Shown here: positions 9,946-19,009 of the stretch, one piece after another | How the letters are laid out: the number at the start of each line of letters is the position of its first letter | Position numbering within the stretch: position 1 is the first letter of the stretch | Assembly (NCBI RefSeq): GCF_038002345.1 | Contig: NZ_JBBOCJ010000001.1 | Coordinates: forward strand, 930,001-994,000 | DNA from: Paenibacillus sp. FSL M7-0420 | GTDB taxonomy: Bacteria > Bacillota > Bacilli > Paenibacillales > Paenibacillaceae | DNA: 64,000 nucleotides | Reading direction: 5' to 3' | Program-made: the position numbers and the translations under genes | Notes under the pieces: model-generated | What the model was told of the DNA's origin: nothing | Database searches by the model: none | The model's input: the letters and a program-made list of their open reading frames with translations, nothing else

Positions 9946-10245
9946 ATGGTTAGACTGGAATGGGAAGCTGCATTATCCTTCGTATTATTGATTGCTTCAT
10001 ACCTGTGTTTATACGCGGCTATTCAGAAGCGGACGAATTTCGCCCGCTACAGCATGACGGTTCTCCTGATAGCCAGCGGAGCGCCGCTGGCCGTGATGCT
10101 GATTCTGGAGAGCAGAAGAGAAGCGCTGGATGCCAATATCGGGCTGGGCATGGCGTTCCTGCTAACCTGGCTCATTACTGCAGTGGTATTTGTGGCTGCA
10201 TTGATTACGTGGATAGTTAAGGCAAGGAATCGCGCTCATAGGTAG
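9946..10245 (+). CDS. Small membrane protein, unknown
   Basis: 99 residues, three predicted membrane segments (about 8-26, 36-55, 66-90), short charged loops and a basic end (KARNRAHR). A good ribosome site (GGAGAAGGAG) precedes the ATG. No family recognised. It is followed by a hairpin shared with the convergent aldo/keto reductase gene. Confidence 0.6.
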   Translation: MVRLEWEAALSFVLLIASYLCLYAAIQKRTNFARYSMTVLLIASGAPLAVMLILESRREALDANIGLGMAFLLTWLITAVVFVAALITWIVKARNRAHR

Positions 10246-10261
10246 ACAATAAGAAGCCAAG

Positions 10262-10316
10262 CAAAATAAGAAGCTGTCCAGAGACTGTAATGCCTACAGT
10301 TTCCGTACAGCTTCTT
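10262..10316 (-). terminator. Terminator between convergent genes
   Basis: AAGAAGCTGT (10268-10277) pairs with ACAGCTTCTT (10307-10316). An inner ACTGTA/TACAGT arm extends the stem. The minus-strand side is followed by ATTTTG, so it best serves the aldo/keto reductase gene. Confidence 0.7.
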
Positions 10317-10336
10317 CTGTTAGCCGTAAGGTCGCT

Positions 10337-11245
10337 CTACACGTGCAGAGTATACCGTCCTGCCTTGCTGGAATCCCGTACAGCTTCAAGCTCCAGTGCA
10401 GAGAGCGGCTGCGAGCGGGCAGCCGCCATATTCTGCCGCAGCTGCTCCAGGCTGCTGGCCCCCGGGATCACGGCGGCTACCGCCGGATCGGCCAGCGGAT
10501 ATTGCAGCGCGGTCTGCGTCAGCGTCCGGGTAAGGGTGGTCTGGCTCATCAGCTGCTCATGCAGGGACGTGAGCTCGGCCTCCGTATAGTCCAGGTATGC
10601 CCGCTGTGCCTTGCTGCGGCCATGATCGGTCAGAATGCCGCTAGCCAGCGGCCCCCGCGCAATCAGGCTGATGCCTGCGCGGCCCAGCAGCGGAAGAATG
10701 CTCTCCTCCGGGCGTCTGTCGAGAATGCTATACTGGCTCATCACGCTGACGATGCCGGAGCGCTGCACATATTCCCTGATCACATTCGGCCGGATGGAGG
10801 AGATGCCGTAATGCCGGATAACCCCTTCCCGCTTCAGCTCCTCGAAGGCTTCAATCGTCTCATCGATATCATCCTCCAGCGTTCCTCCGTGCAGCTGATA
10901 CAGGTCAATATAATCGGTCTGCAGCCTGCGCAGGCTCTCCTTCACAGCGGAGCGGATATAGGCCTTGGAGGCATCCCAGCTCCAGCCTTCCTTGCCGGGA
11001 ATTCTGCGGTTGCCCACCTTGGTCGCCAGGATCACATCGGCGCGGCGGTGCCGGATGGCCTGACCGACAATCTCCTCATTGCGGCCCTCATCGTAGAGGT
11101 CGGCGGTATCCAGGAAGTTGATTCCGCGTTCGAGCGCTTCGTGGATAATGGCGGTGGCCTGCGCTTCCTCTGTCCCCAGCGACATGCAGCCAAGCCCCAT
11201 GGCACTTACATGTAAATCGGATTGCCCCAATCGGTTAGTCTTCAT
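10337..11245 (-). CDS. Aldo/keto reductase
   Basis: 302 residues from ATG 11245, preceded by AAAGGA; longer upstream starts lack a ribosome site. It is a TIM-barrel NADPH oxidoreductase with the AKR tetrad visible: DTADLYDEG (Asp, Tyr), LATKVG (Lys), YQLHGG (His). A C-terminal nucleotide-binding segment IPGASSLEQL follows. Substrate unknown. It is monocistronic, with a terminator hairpin downstream. Confidence 0.88.
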   Translation of the reverse strand: MKTNRLGQSDLHVSAMGLGCMSLGTEEAQATAIIHEALERGINFLDTADLYDEGRNEEIVGQAIRHRRADVILATKVGNRRIPGKEGWSWDASKAYIRSAVKESLRRLQTDYIDLYQLHGGTLEDDIDETIEAFEELKREGVIRHYGISSIRPNVIREYVQRSGIVSVMSQYSILDRRPEESILPLLGRAGISLIARGPLASGILTDHGRSKAQRAYLDYTEAELTSLHEQLMSQTTLTRTLTQTALQYPLADPAVAAVIPGASSLEQLRQNMAAARSQPLSALELEAVRDSSKAGRYTLHV

Positions 11246-11435
11246 CGGATGTCCTTTCGTTACGCAGTGATAGTTATTGATGGTTACGAATGAGTTCATT
11301 ATAGCATTCAGGCACACCGTAAGCACTCGGGCAGGACTGCTTCAAGATTCAACGGGTACAGCATCAGGTTTAAATTAGTGAAAACCGTTTGTTGCAGCGC
11401 CCCGAGTAGCTTACCTACTCATAGGCGATAGGCTT

Positions 11436-11620
11436 AATTGTATTTTGTACAACTAAAACGCCTGGTTTGCTCCCCAGTATACGTTTAGCTGTATTTCGTA
11501 CACTTAAAATCCCCGCTTTCCCGAGTTTCCACCCGTTGGGGCAGATTTAGTTGTACAGATTACAGCTATAAGGGGCAAGCCTTCTTTTTCGCTTTTTTTA
11601 AGTGTACATTCTGCAACTAT
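11436..11620. repeat. F-F-R-R intergenic element, copy 1 (51/63/51 bp spacing)
   Basis: Four copies of a motif close to TGTATTTYGTACAACTAAA. Forward copies begin at 11439 and 11490 (51 bp apart). Reverse-complement copies have their GTAC at 11553 and 11604 (51 bp apart), and the inner forward-reverse distance is 63 bp. The arrangement makes a nested imperfect palindrome able to fold into a long hairpin. CCCC and GGGG tracts lie in the central region. Confidence 0.85.
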
Positions 11621-11714
11621 CCCTGAATGTCTACTTGGAACTACACGCCATAAAGCACTGATTAGTTGAAGCTCTCCCGCCAACCCAATGTTCTATTGCA
11701 CCAAATAACCAACT

Positions 11715-11898
11715 GATTGTATTTCCTGCAATGGAAACCTCATATTTTGCTGTGAAATGGGATTCTACTGTATTTCGTACAGCAGAAAGTTGCATTTCAG
11801 GTGAAAAATAGCCATTGCTCGAGATTCAACTGTACAGAATACAATAGAGCCTAGGTGATAGCCATTTTTAGAGAATTCTATGGTACAAAATGCAATTG
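11715..11898. repeat. F-F-R-R intergenic element, copy 2 (51/63/51 bp spacing)
   Basis: Forward motifs begin at 11718 and 11769; reverse motifs have GTAC at 11832 and 11883. The distances 51, 63 and 51 bp are identical to copy 1 although the intervening sequence differs. It starts 279 bp after copy 1 in the same intergenic region. Confidence 0.85.
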
Positions 11899-12025
11899 CT
11901 ATTGTTCTAGCTAGCACAGCATCAGATGTTTAGCTACAGGAATGAAGCATTCGCGTGATAAGATCTGATCATTGTCATATTCACAAGATTAGCTCTGATG
12001 ATGTACTAGTTAGGGAGATCTGTAC

Positions 12026-12066
12026 AAAAAAAGAACCCTGCACCACCGCGAGCGGTGGGCAGGGTT
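12026..12066 (-). terminator. Rho-independent terminator of the YghZ-like reductase gene
   Basis: AACCCTGCACCACCG (12034-12048) pairs with CGGTGGGCAGGGTT (12053-12066), with one unpaired base in the longer arm. A run of seven A on the plus strand (12026-12032) gives the minus-strand T tail. It lies about 95 bp after the gene's stop. Confidence 0.85.
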
Positions 12067-12073
12067 GCCGTCA

Positions 12074-12131
12074 TATCTGTGATCTAGGATCTGTAATCTA
12101 TAATCTGTGATCTGGTATCTGTGATCTGTAG
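12074..12131. repeat. Short degenerate tandem repeat of ATCTGTGATCT-like units
   Basis: Five to six imperfect units built on GATCTGTAATCT / ATCTGTGATCT lie between the stop of the reductase gene and its terminator. It is non-coding and would be in the 3' untranslated RNA. Confidence 0.7.
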
Positions 12132-12159
12132 GTTCGGCAGGTGCAGTATCCGCCCCGGC

Positions 12160-13149
12160 TTATCCGCGCAGAATTGTCTCAATCTGCTCCAGCTCTTCCG
12201 CGCTTAGCTCAGGCGCATTCAGTGAAGCTACGGCATCCTCGATCTGGCTGATCTTGCTTGCCCCGATCAGTGCAGAGGTCACCTTGCCGCCGCGCAGCAC
12301 CCACGATAAGGCGAGCTGGGACATCTTCTGTCCGCGTGCAGCCGCAATCTCGTTCAGCTTGCCAACCTTGGCAAGCACCTCAGGCGTGAGCTCCTTCTTC
12401 GAGAGGAAGACACTCGGACCGGCTGCGCGGGAATCAGCTGCGATGCCGTTCAGGTAGCGGTCGGTCAGAATCCCCTTTTGCAGCGGGGAGAAGGCGATGG
12501 TGCCGATGCCCTCTTCCTCCAGCACATCCTGCAGGCCGTCCTCAATCCAGCGCGACATCATTGAATAGTTCGGCTGATGGATCAAGCACGGCGTGCCTAG
12601 GCGGCGGAGAATCTGCGCGGCTTCACGCGCTTCCTCCGGTCTGTAGTTCGAGATGCCGACGTACAGCGCCTTACCCTGGCGTACCAGCAGGTCGAGGGCA
12701 GACATGGTTTCTTCCAGCGGCGTATTCGGATCTGGACGGTGGTGGTAGTAGATGTCTACATAATCTAGCCCCATCCGCTTCAGGCTCTGATCCAGACTGG
12801 AGACGAGATACTTCTTGGAGCCCCATTCACCGTAAGGGCCGGGCCACATATAGTATCCTGCTTTGCTGGAGATGATCAATTCATCGCGGTAAGGGGCAAG
12901 ATCCTTCTTCAGCATCTGCCCGAAGCTCTCTTCGGCAGAGCCGGCGGGCGGACCGTAGTTATTAGCGAGGTCGAAGTGGGTGATTCCTAAGTCAAACGCC
13001 CGGCGGACCATAGCGCGGCCGTTCTCGAAGACATCATTGCCTCCGAAATTATGCCACAGCCCGAGGGAGATGGCCGGCAGCAGCAGGCCGCTGCGTCCGG
13101 TGCGGTTATATTTCATCGTGTCATAGCGTTCAGGATTGGCGATATACAT
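12160..13149 (-). CDS. yghZ: Aldo/keto reductase, YghZ / L-glyceraldehyde-3-phosphate reductase type
   Basis: 329 residues. The N-terminus (YIANPERYDTMKYNRTGRSG), the block SLGLWHNFGGNDVF and NNYGPPAGSAEESFG are characteristic of the YghZ subgroup, which reduces L-glyceraldehyde-3-phosphate and detoxifies methylglyoxal. Catalytic Tyr (NNYG), Lys (SSKAGY) and His (YYHHRPD) are present. The start has AGGAGGA upstream. It lies 95 bp downstream of an AraC regulator on the same strand, which may control it. Confidence 0.9.
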   Translation of the reverse strand: MYIANPERYDTMKYNRTGRSGLLLPAISLGLWHNFGGNDVFENGRAMVRRAFDLGITHFDLANNYGPPAGSAEESFGQMLKKDLAPYRDELIISSKAGYYMWPGPYGEWGSKKYLVSSLDQSLKRMGLDYVDIYYHHRPDPNTPLEETMSALDLLVRQGKALYVGISNYRPEEAREAAQILRRLGTPCLIHQPNYSMMSRWIEDGLQDVLEEEGIGTIAFSPLQKGILTDRYLNGIAADSRAAGPSVFLSKKELTPEVLAKVGKLNEIAAARGQKMSQLALSWVLRGGKVTSALIGASKISQIEDAVASLNAPELSAEELEQIETILRG

Positions 13150-13244
13150 ATTGGATTCCTCCTAAGTTTAAGTTGTGCGGGACTTCATACCTCCCTAATT
13201 GTAGCGGATAAACGCTTTCAATCGTATGTCAGCAAGGATGATTT

Positions 13245-14087
13245 TTATAGCACAATGTCCGTATCTGCATGGCGGAGCCGGTATTCTTTGGGCGAGCAGC
13301 CCTTCACCTTCTTGAACATCCGGGAAAAGAGCAAAGCATCCTGATACCCCACGGATTGCGAGATCTCCCCGATGGTGCAGCCGGTCTCTGTCAGCAGCTC
13401 GCAGGCTTTGGACATACGGAATTGGAGCAGATATTGCTGCGGCGGCAAGCCGACCGTCCGCTTGAACAGCGCCGACATATATTTGCGGTCCAGCTTCAGG
13501 GAAGCGGACAGACTCTCCATCGTCACATTCTCGGCGTAGTGGGCTTGAAGGTAATGCAGGCACTGCTCGACATAGACACTTCTGCTGCGCGGAGCCGGGC
13601 TGTCGGCAGCCGGGACCTTGCGAAGCAGCAGGGCGAAGAACTCATAGAGCATCACCTTCAGCGGCAGGTCCAGCAGCGCTCCGCTGCTCCCCGTCTTAGA
13701 TAACCTGGCAGACAGCGAGGGCATCAGCTCCTGATCCATCGGGAACACCGGCTGCTCCGGGGTAAGCGAAGTTCGTGACAACAGATAGGCCGCCTCCTCC
13801 CCGGTAAAAGCAATCCAGGAATACAGCCAAGGATCATCCTGATCTGCGGCATAATGTGTTACCACATGCGGATAAGTGAGGAAAGCCTGCCCTGCGTTCA
13901 ATGTATGGGTGGCTTCACCGACGGTTACCTTGCCGGTTCCGGCGTGAATGAAGTGGACTTTGTACAGGTTGCGTACTCCGGGTCCGAATGAATGACCGGG
14001 TGCGCACTGCTCCTGGCCCCAGTAATGCAGATACAGGTCAGGATTGGCCCGGTGGGGCCGATGGGCGTTATATTTGAATACAGTCAT
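13245..14087 (-). CDS. AraC-family transcriptional regulator with cupin sensor domain
   Basis: 280 residues from ATG 14087 (TTTAxx cupin start MTVFKYNAH; AGGAAATGAGG upstream); an ATG at 14135 without a ribosome site would add 16 residues. The N-terminal half is an AraC-binding cupin (HAGTGKVTVGEATHTLNAGQ). The C-terminal 100 residues hold two helix-turn-helix motifs (MESLSASLKLDRKYMSALFK; IGEISQSVGYQDALLFSRMF) and the usual GCSPKEYR end. It is probably sugar- or small-molecule-responsive. The adjacent downstream reductase is the most likely target. Confidence 0.88.
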   Translation of the reverse strand: MTVFKYNAHRPHRANPDLYLHYWGQEQCAPGHSFGPGVRNLYKVHFIHAGTGKVTVGEATHTLNAGQAFLTYPHVVTHYAADQDDPWLYSWIAFTGEEAAYLLSRTSLTPEQPVFPMDQELMPSLSARLSKTGSSGALLDLPLKVMLYEFFALLLRKVPAADSPAPRSRSVYVEQCLHYLQAHYAENVTMESLSASLKLDRKYMSALFKRTVGLPPQQYLLQFRMSKACELLTETGCTIGEISQSVGYQDALLFSRMFKKVKGCSPKEYRLRHADTDIVL

Positions 14088-14530
14088 GCTTGCAGCCTCA
14101 TTTCCTATAAGGATGATGGCACTCCTAATGAACATATAACTCTAGTATACCTCAGAAGGAGGAGGACCGGACAACCGCAAATAGTCCCAGCCCGGGGAGG
14201 GGAGGGACTGAGAGTATGAGGCTGAAGGCAGACTGGCTGGTGCTGCTGGGAATCAGGCTTCCATTTTGAGCATAGAGTATAGTCTCTTTTGGATTAATAA
14301 CTGCCATGAACCGGAGAATTCAGTGTAATCTAAGCTGACCTCAACCCACTGAATTTGTGGAAAATGTGTCCGGCGGGCAAATTCCTGTTTCATAAATTTT
14401 TTTGCGGAACCCGGCTTAAGATTGAAAGTTACCAGTTTCGCGGAGAAGGGTTTGGTTAAGTAAGGGATGTGAAAGTAAAGCGAGAGTTAAACCATTAACA
14501 ACCTAAATCAGCTACCAGGAGGGAATCGTT
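14088..14530. other. Divergent intergenic region, no gene seen
   Basis: About 440 bp between the AraC gene and the glycine-zipper gene. It must carry both promoters. I see no ORF with a ribosome site, no clear hairpin-T terminator and no repeat of the 51-bp families. A TTGAAA hexamer lies near 14425 without a convincing partner. Confidence 0.5.
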
Positions 14531-15415
14531 ATGAATAAGAAAATTGTAGGTGTGTTCCATACCGAGCATGAAGCATCACGGGCCATTGAAGACTTGAAGG
14601 CGCACGGCTTTCTGACAGAGGATATCTCAGTGATAGCAAGAAATAAACGCGATGTGGAAGCGATCAATGATGAGACGGGGACCAAGGTGCCGGAGGGCTT
14701 GGCTACGGGCGCAGCAACAGGCGGTCTACTCGGCGGTGTGACCGGACTGCTGGCAGGCATCGGTGCGCTGGCAATCCCGGGAATCGGGCCGATTATCGCA
14801 GCGGGGCCGATTGCAGCCACCCTGACAGGAGTAGCCGTAGGAGCAGGAACGGGCGGTCTGGTCGGCGGTCTGATCGGGCTGGGGATTCCGGAGGATGAAG
14901 CCGCCAGCTATGACAACTATGTGGACGAAGGCCGCATTCTGGTTATGGTGGATGCAGATATTGCGCGCGAAAAGGATGTGTACACTGTATTCCGCAACCA
15001 TAACTCGGCGAATGCTGACCGCTATATGAGGAGTGCCGGTACTGCGGATACGGCTGCTGATATGAATGCTCCACGGGACTCCGTGACAGACGCAGTGGAT
15101 GCGGCGTTCAATGGCTCAGGTCTGGAAGGCCGGCATGATACGGGGCTGGATACGATGAATTCGGCTACGGAGCATGACCTCCCGGAGCGAAGCGCAGTGG
15201 AGGATATGAAGCGGCCGGGAATGACAGGGGATCTGTATTCCGGCACGCGTAACGGTATCGACAAGATGCCGGATCATACTGCGGAACGCAGGCTCCAGGA
15301 TGAGGAGGATCGGCTGGCACAGGAAGCCGCCAGGCACGAGGGGGCACGGCCTGGCAGTGCCGGTGGAGTACGGGCGGAGGACCGTGAGGAATTGCTGAGA
15401 CGGCCCCGGCCGTAG
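14531..15415 (+). CDS. General stress protein 17M-like (YflT domain) glycine-zipper protein
   Basis: 294 residues. Residues 1-60 are the YflT/GSP17M-like domain (KKIVGVFHTEHEASRAIEDL, LTEDISVIAR). Residues about 60-120 are a Gly/Ala-rich membrane zipper (GGLLGGVTGLLAGIGAL). A short VDEGRILVMVDAD segment follows, then a hydrophilic acidic/basic tail of about 130 residues without recognisable domains. Good ribosome site (AGGAGG). Family members are stress-induced, but the molecular role is unknown. The long disordered tail is unusual for the family. It is followed by a strong terminator. Confidence 0.85.
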   Translation: MNKKIVGVFHTEHEASRAIEDLKAHGFLTEDISVIARNKRDVEAINDETGTKVPEGLATGAATGGLLGGVTGLLAGIGALAIPGIGPIIAAGPIAATLTGVAVGAGTGGLVGGLIGLGIPEDEAASYDNYVDEGRILVMVDADIAREKDVYTVFRNHNSANADRYMRSAGTADTAADMNAPRDSVTDAVDAAFNGSGLEGRHDTGLDTMNSATEHDLPERSAVEDMKRPGMTGDLYSGTRNGIDKMPDHTAERRLQDEEDRLAQEAARHEGARPGSAGGVRAEDREELLRRPRP

Positions 15416-15465
15416 CGATTTCAAGTGGGCTTCCATCTAGGGAGGCTCATCCAAGCGTCAATAAG

Positions 15466-15510
15466 AAGGGTTTCCCGAAGTCCCGACGGACTTCAGGGGG
15501 AGCCCTTTTT
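15466..15510 (+). terminator. Rho-independent terminator
   Basis: AAGGGTTTCCCGAAGTC pairs with GACTTCAGGGGGAGCCCTT around a short CCGACG loop and is followed by TTTTT, 50 bp after the stop of the YflT-like gene. Confidence 0.88.
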
Positions 15511-15610
15511 GCGTGGATATGTTAAGGGAAAGGGGAGTGGGGCAGGAATAGGGTATATATTGTATAGGTGAAATTTATCTGGAAAACGGATGAAAAGGAG
15601 GTGTTTACTT

Positions 15611-16210
15611 GTGCGGAAATCATTTGTCCTGTTCATGGGCGGATTATTCGTTCTGATGCTAGTGACCAGTGGATGCAGCAAGGATAGGCCTAAATACGCT
15701 GAGTTGTTCTCACAGGTTGAGAAGCACCGGGCTGTATTCAAGCAGCCGCTTGAAGAAGGGCTTGCTGTCCTGGGGATGAAGGATGCTGCACAAGTGTACG
15801 ACACAACCTTAGGTACACTGATGCTGGACGAAAAACTGACCGTCAATCAAAAGGAATTCGTCCAGCAGATGACGGCAGATGTCACAAACGGTAAGATCAC
15901 CGGTTACCGGATCGGGACGGTTCTTCCCAGATCGGACAGCGGGTATGAGGATGCGAGAGAGCTGGTACGTGCTTTCCTGAACCAATACAAACCAGGAGAT
16001 GAGGCAGAGGCTGACAAAGTAGAGGAATCACTCCAGTCGATTGACGGGATGACCTTCCCATTGAAGCCGCTGACTGGAGCAGTAGAAGAATCCTGGACGC
16101 ACGGCGAGGGTGATGACAAGTTGTTCATCACCTATAGAATGGCAAATAGCCTCGATAGCGATAAAGAATTGCCGCTGAATTTGTATTTCAGCTCAGAAGA
16201 GAAGCTATAG
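15611..16210 (+). CDS. Lipoprotein, unknown
   Basis: 199 residues from GTG 15611, chosen because AAAGGAGGTG lies 7 bp upstream; the in-frame ATG at 15590 overlaps that site. Signal peptide with lipobox VTSGC (Cys at about residue 22). The mature part is charged, alpha/beta-looking, with no family I recognise. Contains a helical segment around EDARELVRAFLNQYKP. Probably attached to the outer face of the membrane. Monocistronic. Confidence 0.75.
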   Translation: MRKSFVLFMGGLFVLMLVTSGCSKDRPKYAELFSQVEKHRAVFKQPLEEGLAVLGMKDAAQVYDTTLGTLMLDEKLTVNQKEFVQQMTADVTNGKITGYRIGTVLPRSDSGYEDARELVRAFLNQYKPGDEAEADKVEESLQSIDGMTFPLKPLTGAVEESWTHGEGDDKLFITYRMANSLDSDKELPLNLYFSSEEKL

Positions 16211-16244
16211 ACGCCCGTTGGCGTGAAGCCCGTAAAGATAACAG

Positions 16245-16289
16245 AACAGCCTTTATCCCTTTAGGTCGGGGTACAGGCTGTTTGTGTTT
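16245..16289 (+). terminator. Terminator between convergent genes
   Basis: AACAGCCT (16245-16252) pairs with AGGCTGTT (16275-16282); TGTGTTT follows. It lies between the lipoprotein gene and the EamA gene and could act in both directions. Confidence 0.65.
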
Positions 16290-16312
16290 GGGGAGAAGCG
16301 CAGCAGTTACTC

Positions 16313-17257
16313 CTAAACCAGGGGTTCAACGCTTGCTTTTGGAAGAACGGGCATTACCGGTTTAGGCTTGAAGAACAACTGCTTTAGTGCGCCGGCATTC
16401 ACAAGGATGGTTCCGAATATAATCGTGAACACGCCAAGCAGCGTTACCCAGGTGACTGCTTCGTTATAGAACAGGAAGCCTACCCCAACGGCAATCGGCG
16501 GCGAGATGTACAGCCAGGTGGACGGAAAAACCGGATTCGTCTTGGAGACGAGCCAATAGAACAGCGTATGTCCGACCATGGAGCCGACAACGGTCAGGTA
16601 GAGCAGGGAACCTGCGGTTTTAAATGACAACAGGAAGGACGGGTGCAGCGGCTCAGTGAACAGGGAGATGATGAACAGCAGCGCCCCGCCGTACATCATC
16701 TGGGCAGCGTTCAGAGCGACGGGGGACTCGGCGGAGAAGGTGATGGTTACTTTTTTGGAATAGATCGCCCCCGCCGCGTAGCAGAGTTCCCCAATCAGCA
16801 CCACCACACAGCCGATCAGCCAGAGCGGGGTAACGTCAGCCGCCAGGCTGGGCAGCACCAGCAGCAGGACTCCGGTGAACCCGATGATACAGCCGAGCAG
16901 GGAGTAGGCGGGAGCTTTTTGGCGCAGGAAAACCGTCTGCATCAGCAGAATCATCATCGGTCCGGTGGCTGATAATACGGCAGCAAGCCCGGAGGATACA
17001 TATTGTTCCGCCCAGTAGAGCGCGGCGAAGGTGCCGAAGGTAAGGGCTGCTCCTGTGAGCAGCATTTCCTTGCGCAGCAGCAGGGAGAAGCGGGCTTTGC
17101 CTCTAAGAACCATGAACAGGAACAGCACCGCACCCGCCACGAAAAAACGCAGACCCGCAGAGAAGAAGGGCGGCGCTCCGGCGTCTACGCCGATTTTGAT
17201 GGCCAGGAAGGTAGTGCCGAAGATCAGACAGACAAGTGAATAAGCTAACAGAATCAT
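16313..17257 (-). CDS. EamA/DMT-superfamily transporter
   Basis: 314 residues, ten predicted membrane helices in two EamA repeats, with a conserved FGTTFLAIKIGVDAG start and AALYWAEQYVSSGLAAVLSA in the first repeat. Probably exports metabolites such as amino acids or related compounds. Ribosome site AAAGGGGAA. It is divergent from a MocR-type regulator 262 bp away, a common arrangement in which the regulator controls the exporter. Confidence 0.87.
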   Translation of the reverse strand: MILLAYSLVCLIFGTTFLAIKIGVDAGAPPFFSAGLRFFVAGAVLFLFMVLRGKARFSLLLRKEMLLTGAALTFGTFAALYWAEQYVSSGLAAVLSATGPMMILLMQTVFLRQKAPAYSLLGCIIGFTGVLLLVLPSLAADVTPLWLIGCVVVLIGELCYAAGAIYSKKVTITFSAESPVALNAAQMMYGGALLFIISLFTEPLHPSFLLSFKTAGSLLYLTVVGSMVGHTLFYWLVSKTNPVFPSTWLYISPPIAVGVGFLFYNEAVTWVTLLGVFTIIFGTILVNAGALKQLFFKPKPVMPVLPKASVEPLV

Positions 17258-17519
17258 GGTTCAGTTCCCCTTTGCGGTGGTGATGTGCCACCCTCTTACA
17301 AGATTTCAGTTAATCATAGCCTCATAGGCACAGAACAGATTGGAGATAGTAGAACAGTTGCGGGAGGGAATGCTGTACAATAAGGGCAAAGAGAAGTTAG
17401 CGGCTGGGCGTGCGCGGATATGTAGAAGTCGGCAAGCGTCAGAGGGAGCTGTGTCGAGTGAATATTGAGAATTGGAACGGGGGCGACCCCGGTACATGTT
17501 GCAGAAAGGCGGCAGGTTG

Positions 17520-18944
17520 ATGAAAAAAATAGCGGGTGCCGGGCAGAATAATCCCTTATTCCGCCAAGTCTATGAGTTCATGCTGAACCGGATGGAGCGG
17601 GGGGAGTGGAGGGCCGATGATAAACTGCCTTCGATCCGGCTGCTGGCGGAGGAGCTGGGGGTTCACCGGCTGACCGTGTTCAAGGCCTACCGGGCGCTGA
17701 CCGAGAGCGGCAAGCTGTATGTCAAAGACAAATCCGGTTATTATGTGGCCCCGGGCAGCAGGCTGAACCCTCCGCCGGACGAAGGCTCGGCAGTGCCTGG
17801 ATATATGGTCAGGAGCCCGATGTCCGATATTCAGCGGCTGCCGGTCACGTACCAGTTCTCCCAAGCGTTGATTGATCCGGGCCTGCTGCCGAACCTGTTC
17901 CTGTCCGATTATGTCAAAAAAGTATTCGATCTCTACCCGAAGGTCATGGGCACCTACTCCACCGTGGAAGGGGATGAAGAGCTGCGTGTTACGCTGAGCA
18001 GCCATTTCGAGGAGCGGTATAGGCTCCAGCTGTCGGCCCGCGAGCTGCTGATTACTTCAGGCGCACAACAGGCCATCAATCTGATTGCCGGGATCATGCT
18101 TGGTCCGATGGATGCTGTGCTGGTGGAGCGGCCTACTTATAGTGTGGCGCTGGATATTTTTCGGCGGGCAGGAGCGCGGCTGGTAGCTGTGGATATCTCG
18201 CCGCAGGGCTATGACCTGGCGGCGGTGGAGGAGCTGATGCGTAAGAATAAGCCGCGGATGTTCTACATCAACCCGACCCATCATAACCCGACGGGGTATA
18301 CAATTCCGGCGAAGCAGCGCAAGCTGCTGGTGGAGCTTGCGGAGCGCTACCGCTGCCTGCTCGTGGAGGATGATCCGTTCCGTGACATGTACTTTGGGGA
18401 AGAGCCGCCCCCGCCGTTCTTCGCCTATGATACGGAGGGCTGGGTGATGTATATTAGCAGCTACAGCAAATATGTGGCCCCCGGCCTACGGATCTGTGCG
18501 GTGGCCTGCCGTTATCCGTTTATGGAGCGGCTGATCGCCGCCAAGTCCTTGGCGGATAACGGGACGCCTCTGCTGAATCAGAAGATTTTTCTGCATTATT
18601 ATACCTCGCCGCGCTTACAGCAGCATCTCGGCAAGCTGCGGATTGCCCTTCAGGTGCACAAGGAGATTATGGAGGAGGAGCTCACGGCCACCGGCTGGGA
18701 ATGGACAACTCCGCAAGGCGGGCTTAATCTGTGGGTCAAGCTGCCGGACAGTATTCCGGTAGCTAAGCTGCTGGCCCGTTGCCTGGAGCAATCCATCTCC
18801 TTCGTTCCCGGTGAGCTCTGCGATCCGCTGGGGGAGATGAAGTCCTGGCTGCGTCTCAGCTACTCGTTCGCCAGTGAAGCCTTGCTGCGCGAGGGAATGC
18901 AGCGGCTCACCGCCATTGCGCGGGAGATTGAGGCGGGGGAATAG
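17520..18944 (+). CDS. MocR/GntR-type transcriptional regulator with aminotransferase domain
   Basis: 474 residues from ATG 17520; upstream ATGs at 17496 and 17472 are possible. Residues about 10-75 are a GntR winged helix (DDKLPSIRLLAEELGVHRLT). Residues about 110-470 are a fold-type I aminotransferase-like domain with the PLP lysine in SSYSKYVAPGLR and the conserved NPTHHNPTGYT. MocR proteins use PLP as a ligand or sense aldimines rather than transaminate. Divergent from the EamA exporter, its likely target. Confidence 0.88.
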   Translation: MKKIAGAGQNNPLFRQVYEFMLNRMERGEWRADDKLPSIRLLAEELGVHRLTVFKAYRALTESGKLYVKDKSGYYVAPGSRLNPPPDEGSAVPGYMVRSPMSDIQRLPVTYQFSQALIDPGLLPNLFLSDYVKKVFDLYPKVMGTYSTVEGDEELRVTLSSHFEERYRLQLSARELLITSGAQQAINLIAGIMLGPMDAVLVERPTYSVALDIFRRAGARLVAVDISPQGYDLAAVEELMRKNKPRMFYINPTHHNPTGYTIPAKQRKLLVELAERYRCLLVEDDPFRDMYFGEEPPPPFFAYDTEGWVMYISSYSKYVAPGLRICAVACRYPFMERLIAAKSLADNGTPLLNQKIFLHYYTSPRLQQHLGKLRIALQVHKEIMEEELTATGWEWTTPQGGLNLWVKLPDSIPVAKLLARCLEQSISFVPGELCDPLGEMKSWLRLSYSFASEALLREGMQRLTAIAREIEAGE

Positions 18945-19009
18945 ATGGCGGGCGTGTGTAACCTTTCTCTGGAAATTTCCGTCTGAGGGTTATGAGGAGC
19001 GTGATATTG

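Larger units (their letters stand above)
11327..12025. other. Long gene-free region holding two inverted four-motif repeat elements
   Basis: About 700 bp upstream of the 10.3-11.2 kb reductase gene and downstream of the next one. No convincing ORF is present. The stretch is AT-rich and filled by two copies of the F-F-R-R element (listed separately). The rest (11620-11715 and 11900-12025) shows nothing I can assign. Confidence 0.7.

Noticed and set aside
14088..14530. Sigma-B type promoter for the stress-protein-like gene
   Set aside because: Some GTTT and GGG-rich hexamers occur, but none at the right spacing with a matching partner.
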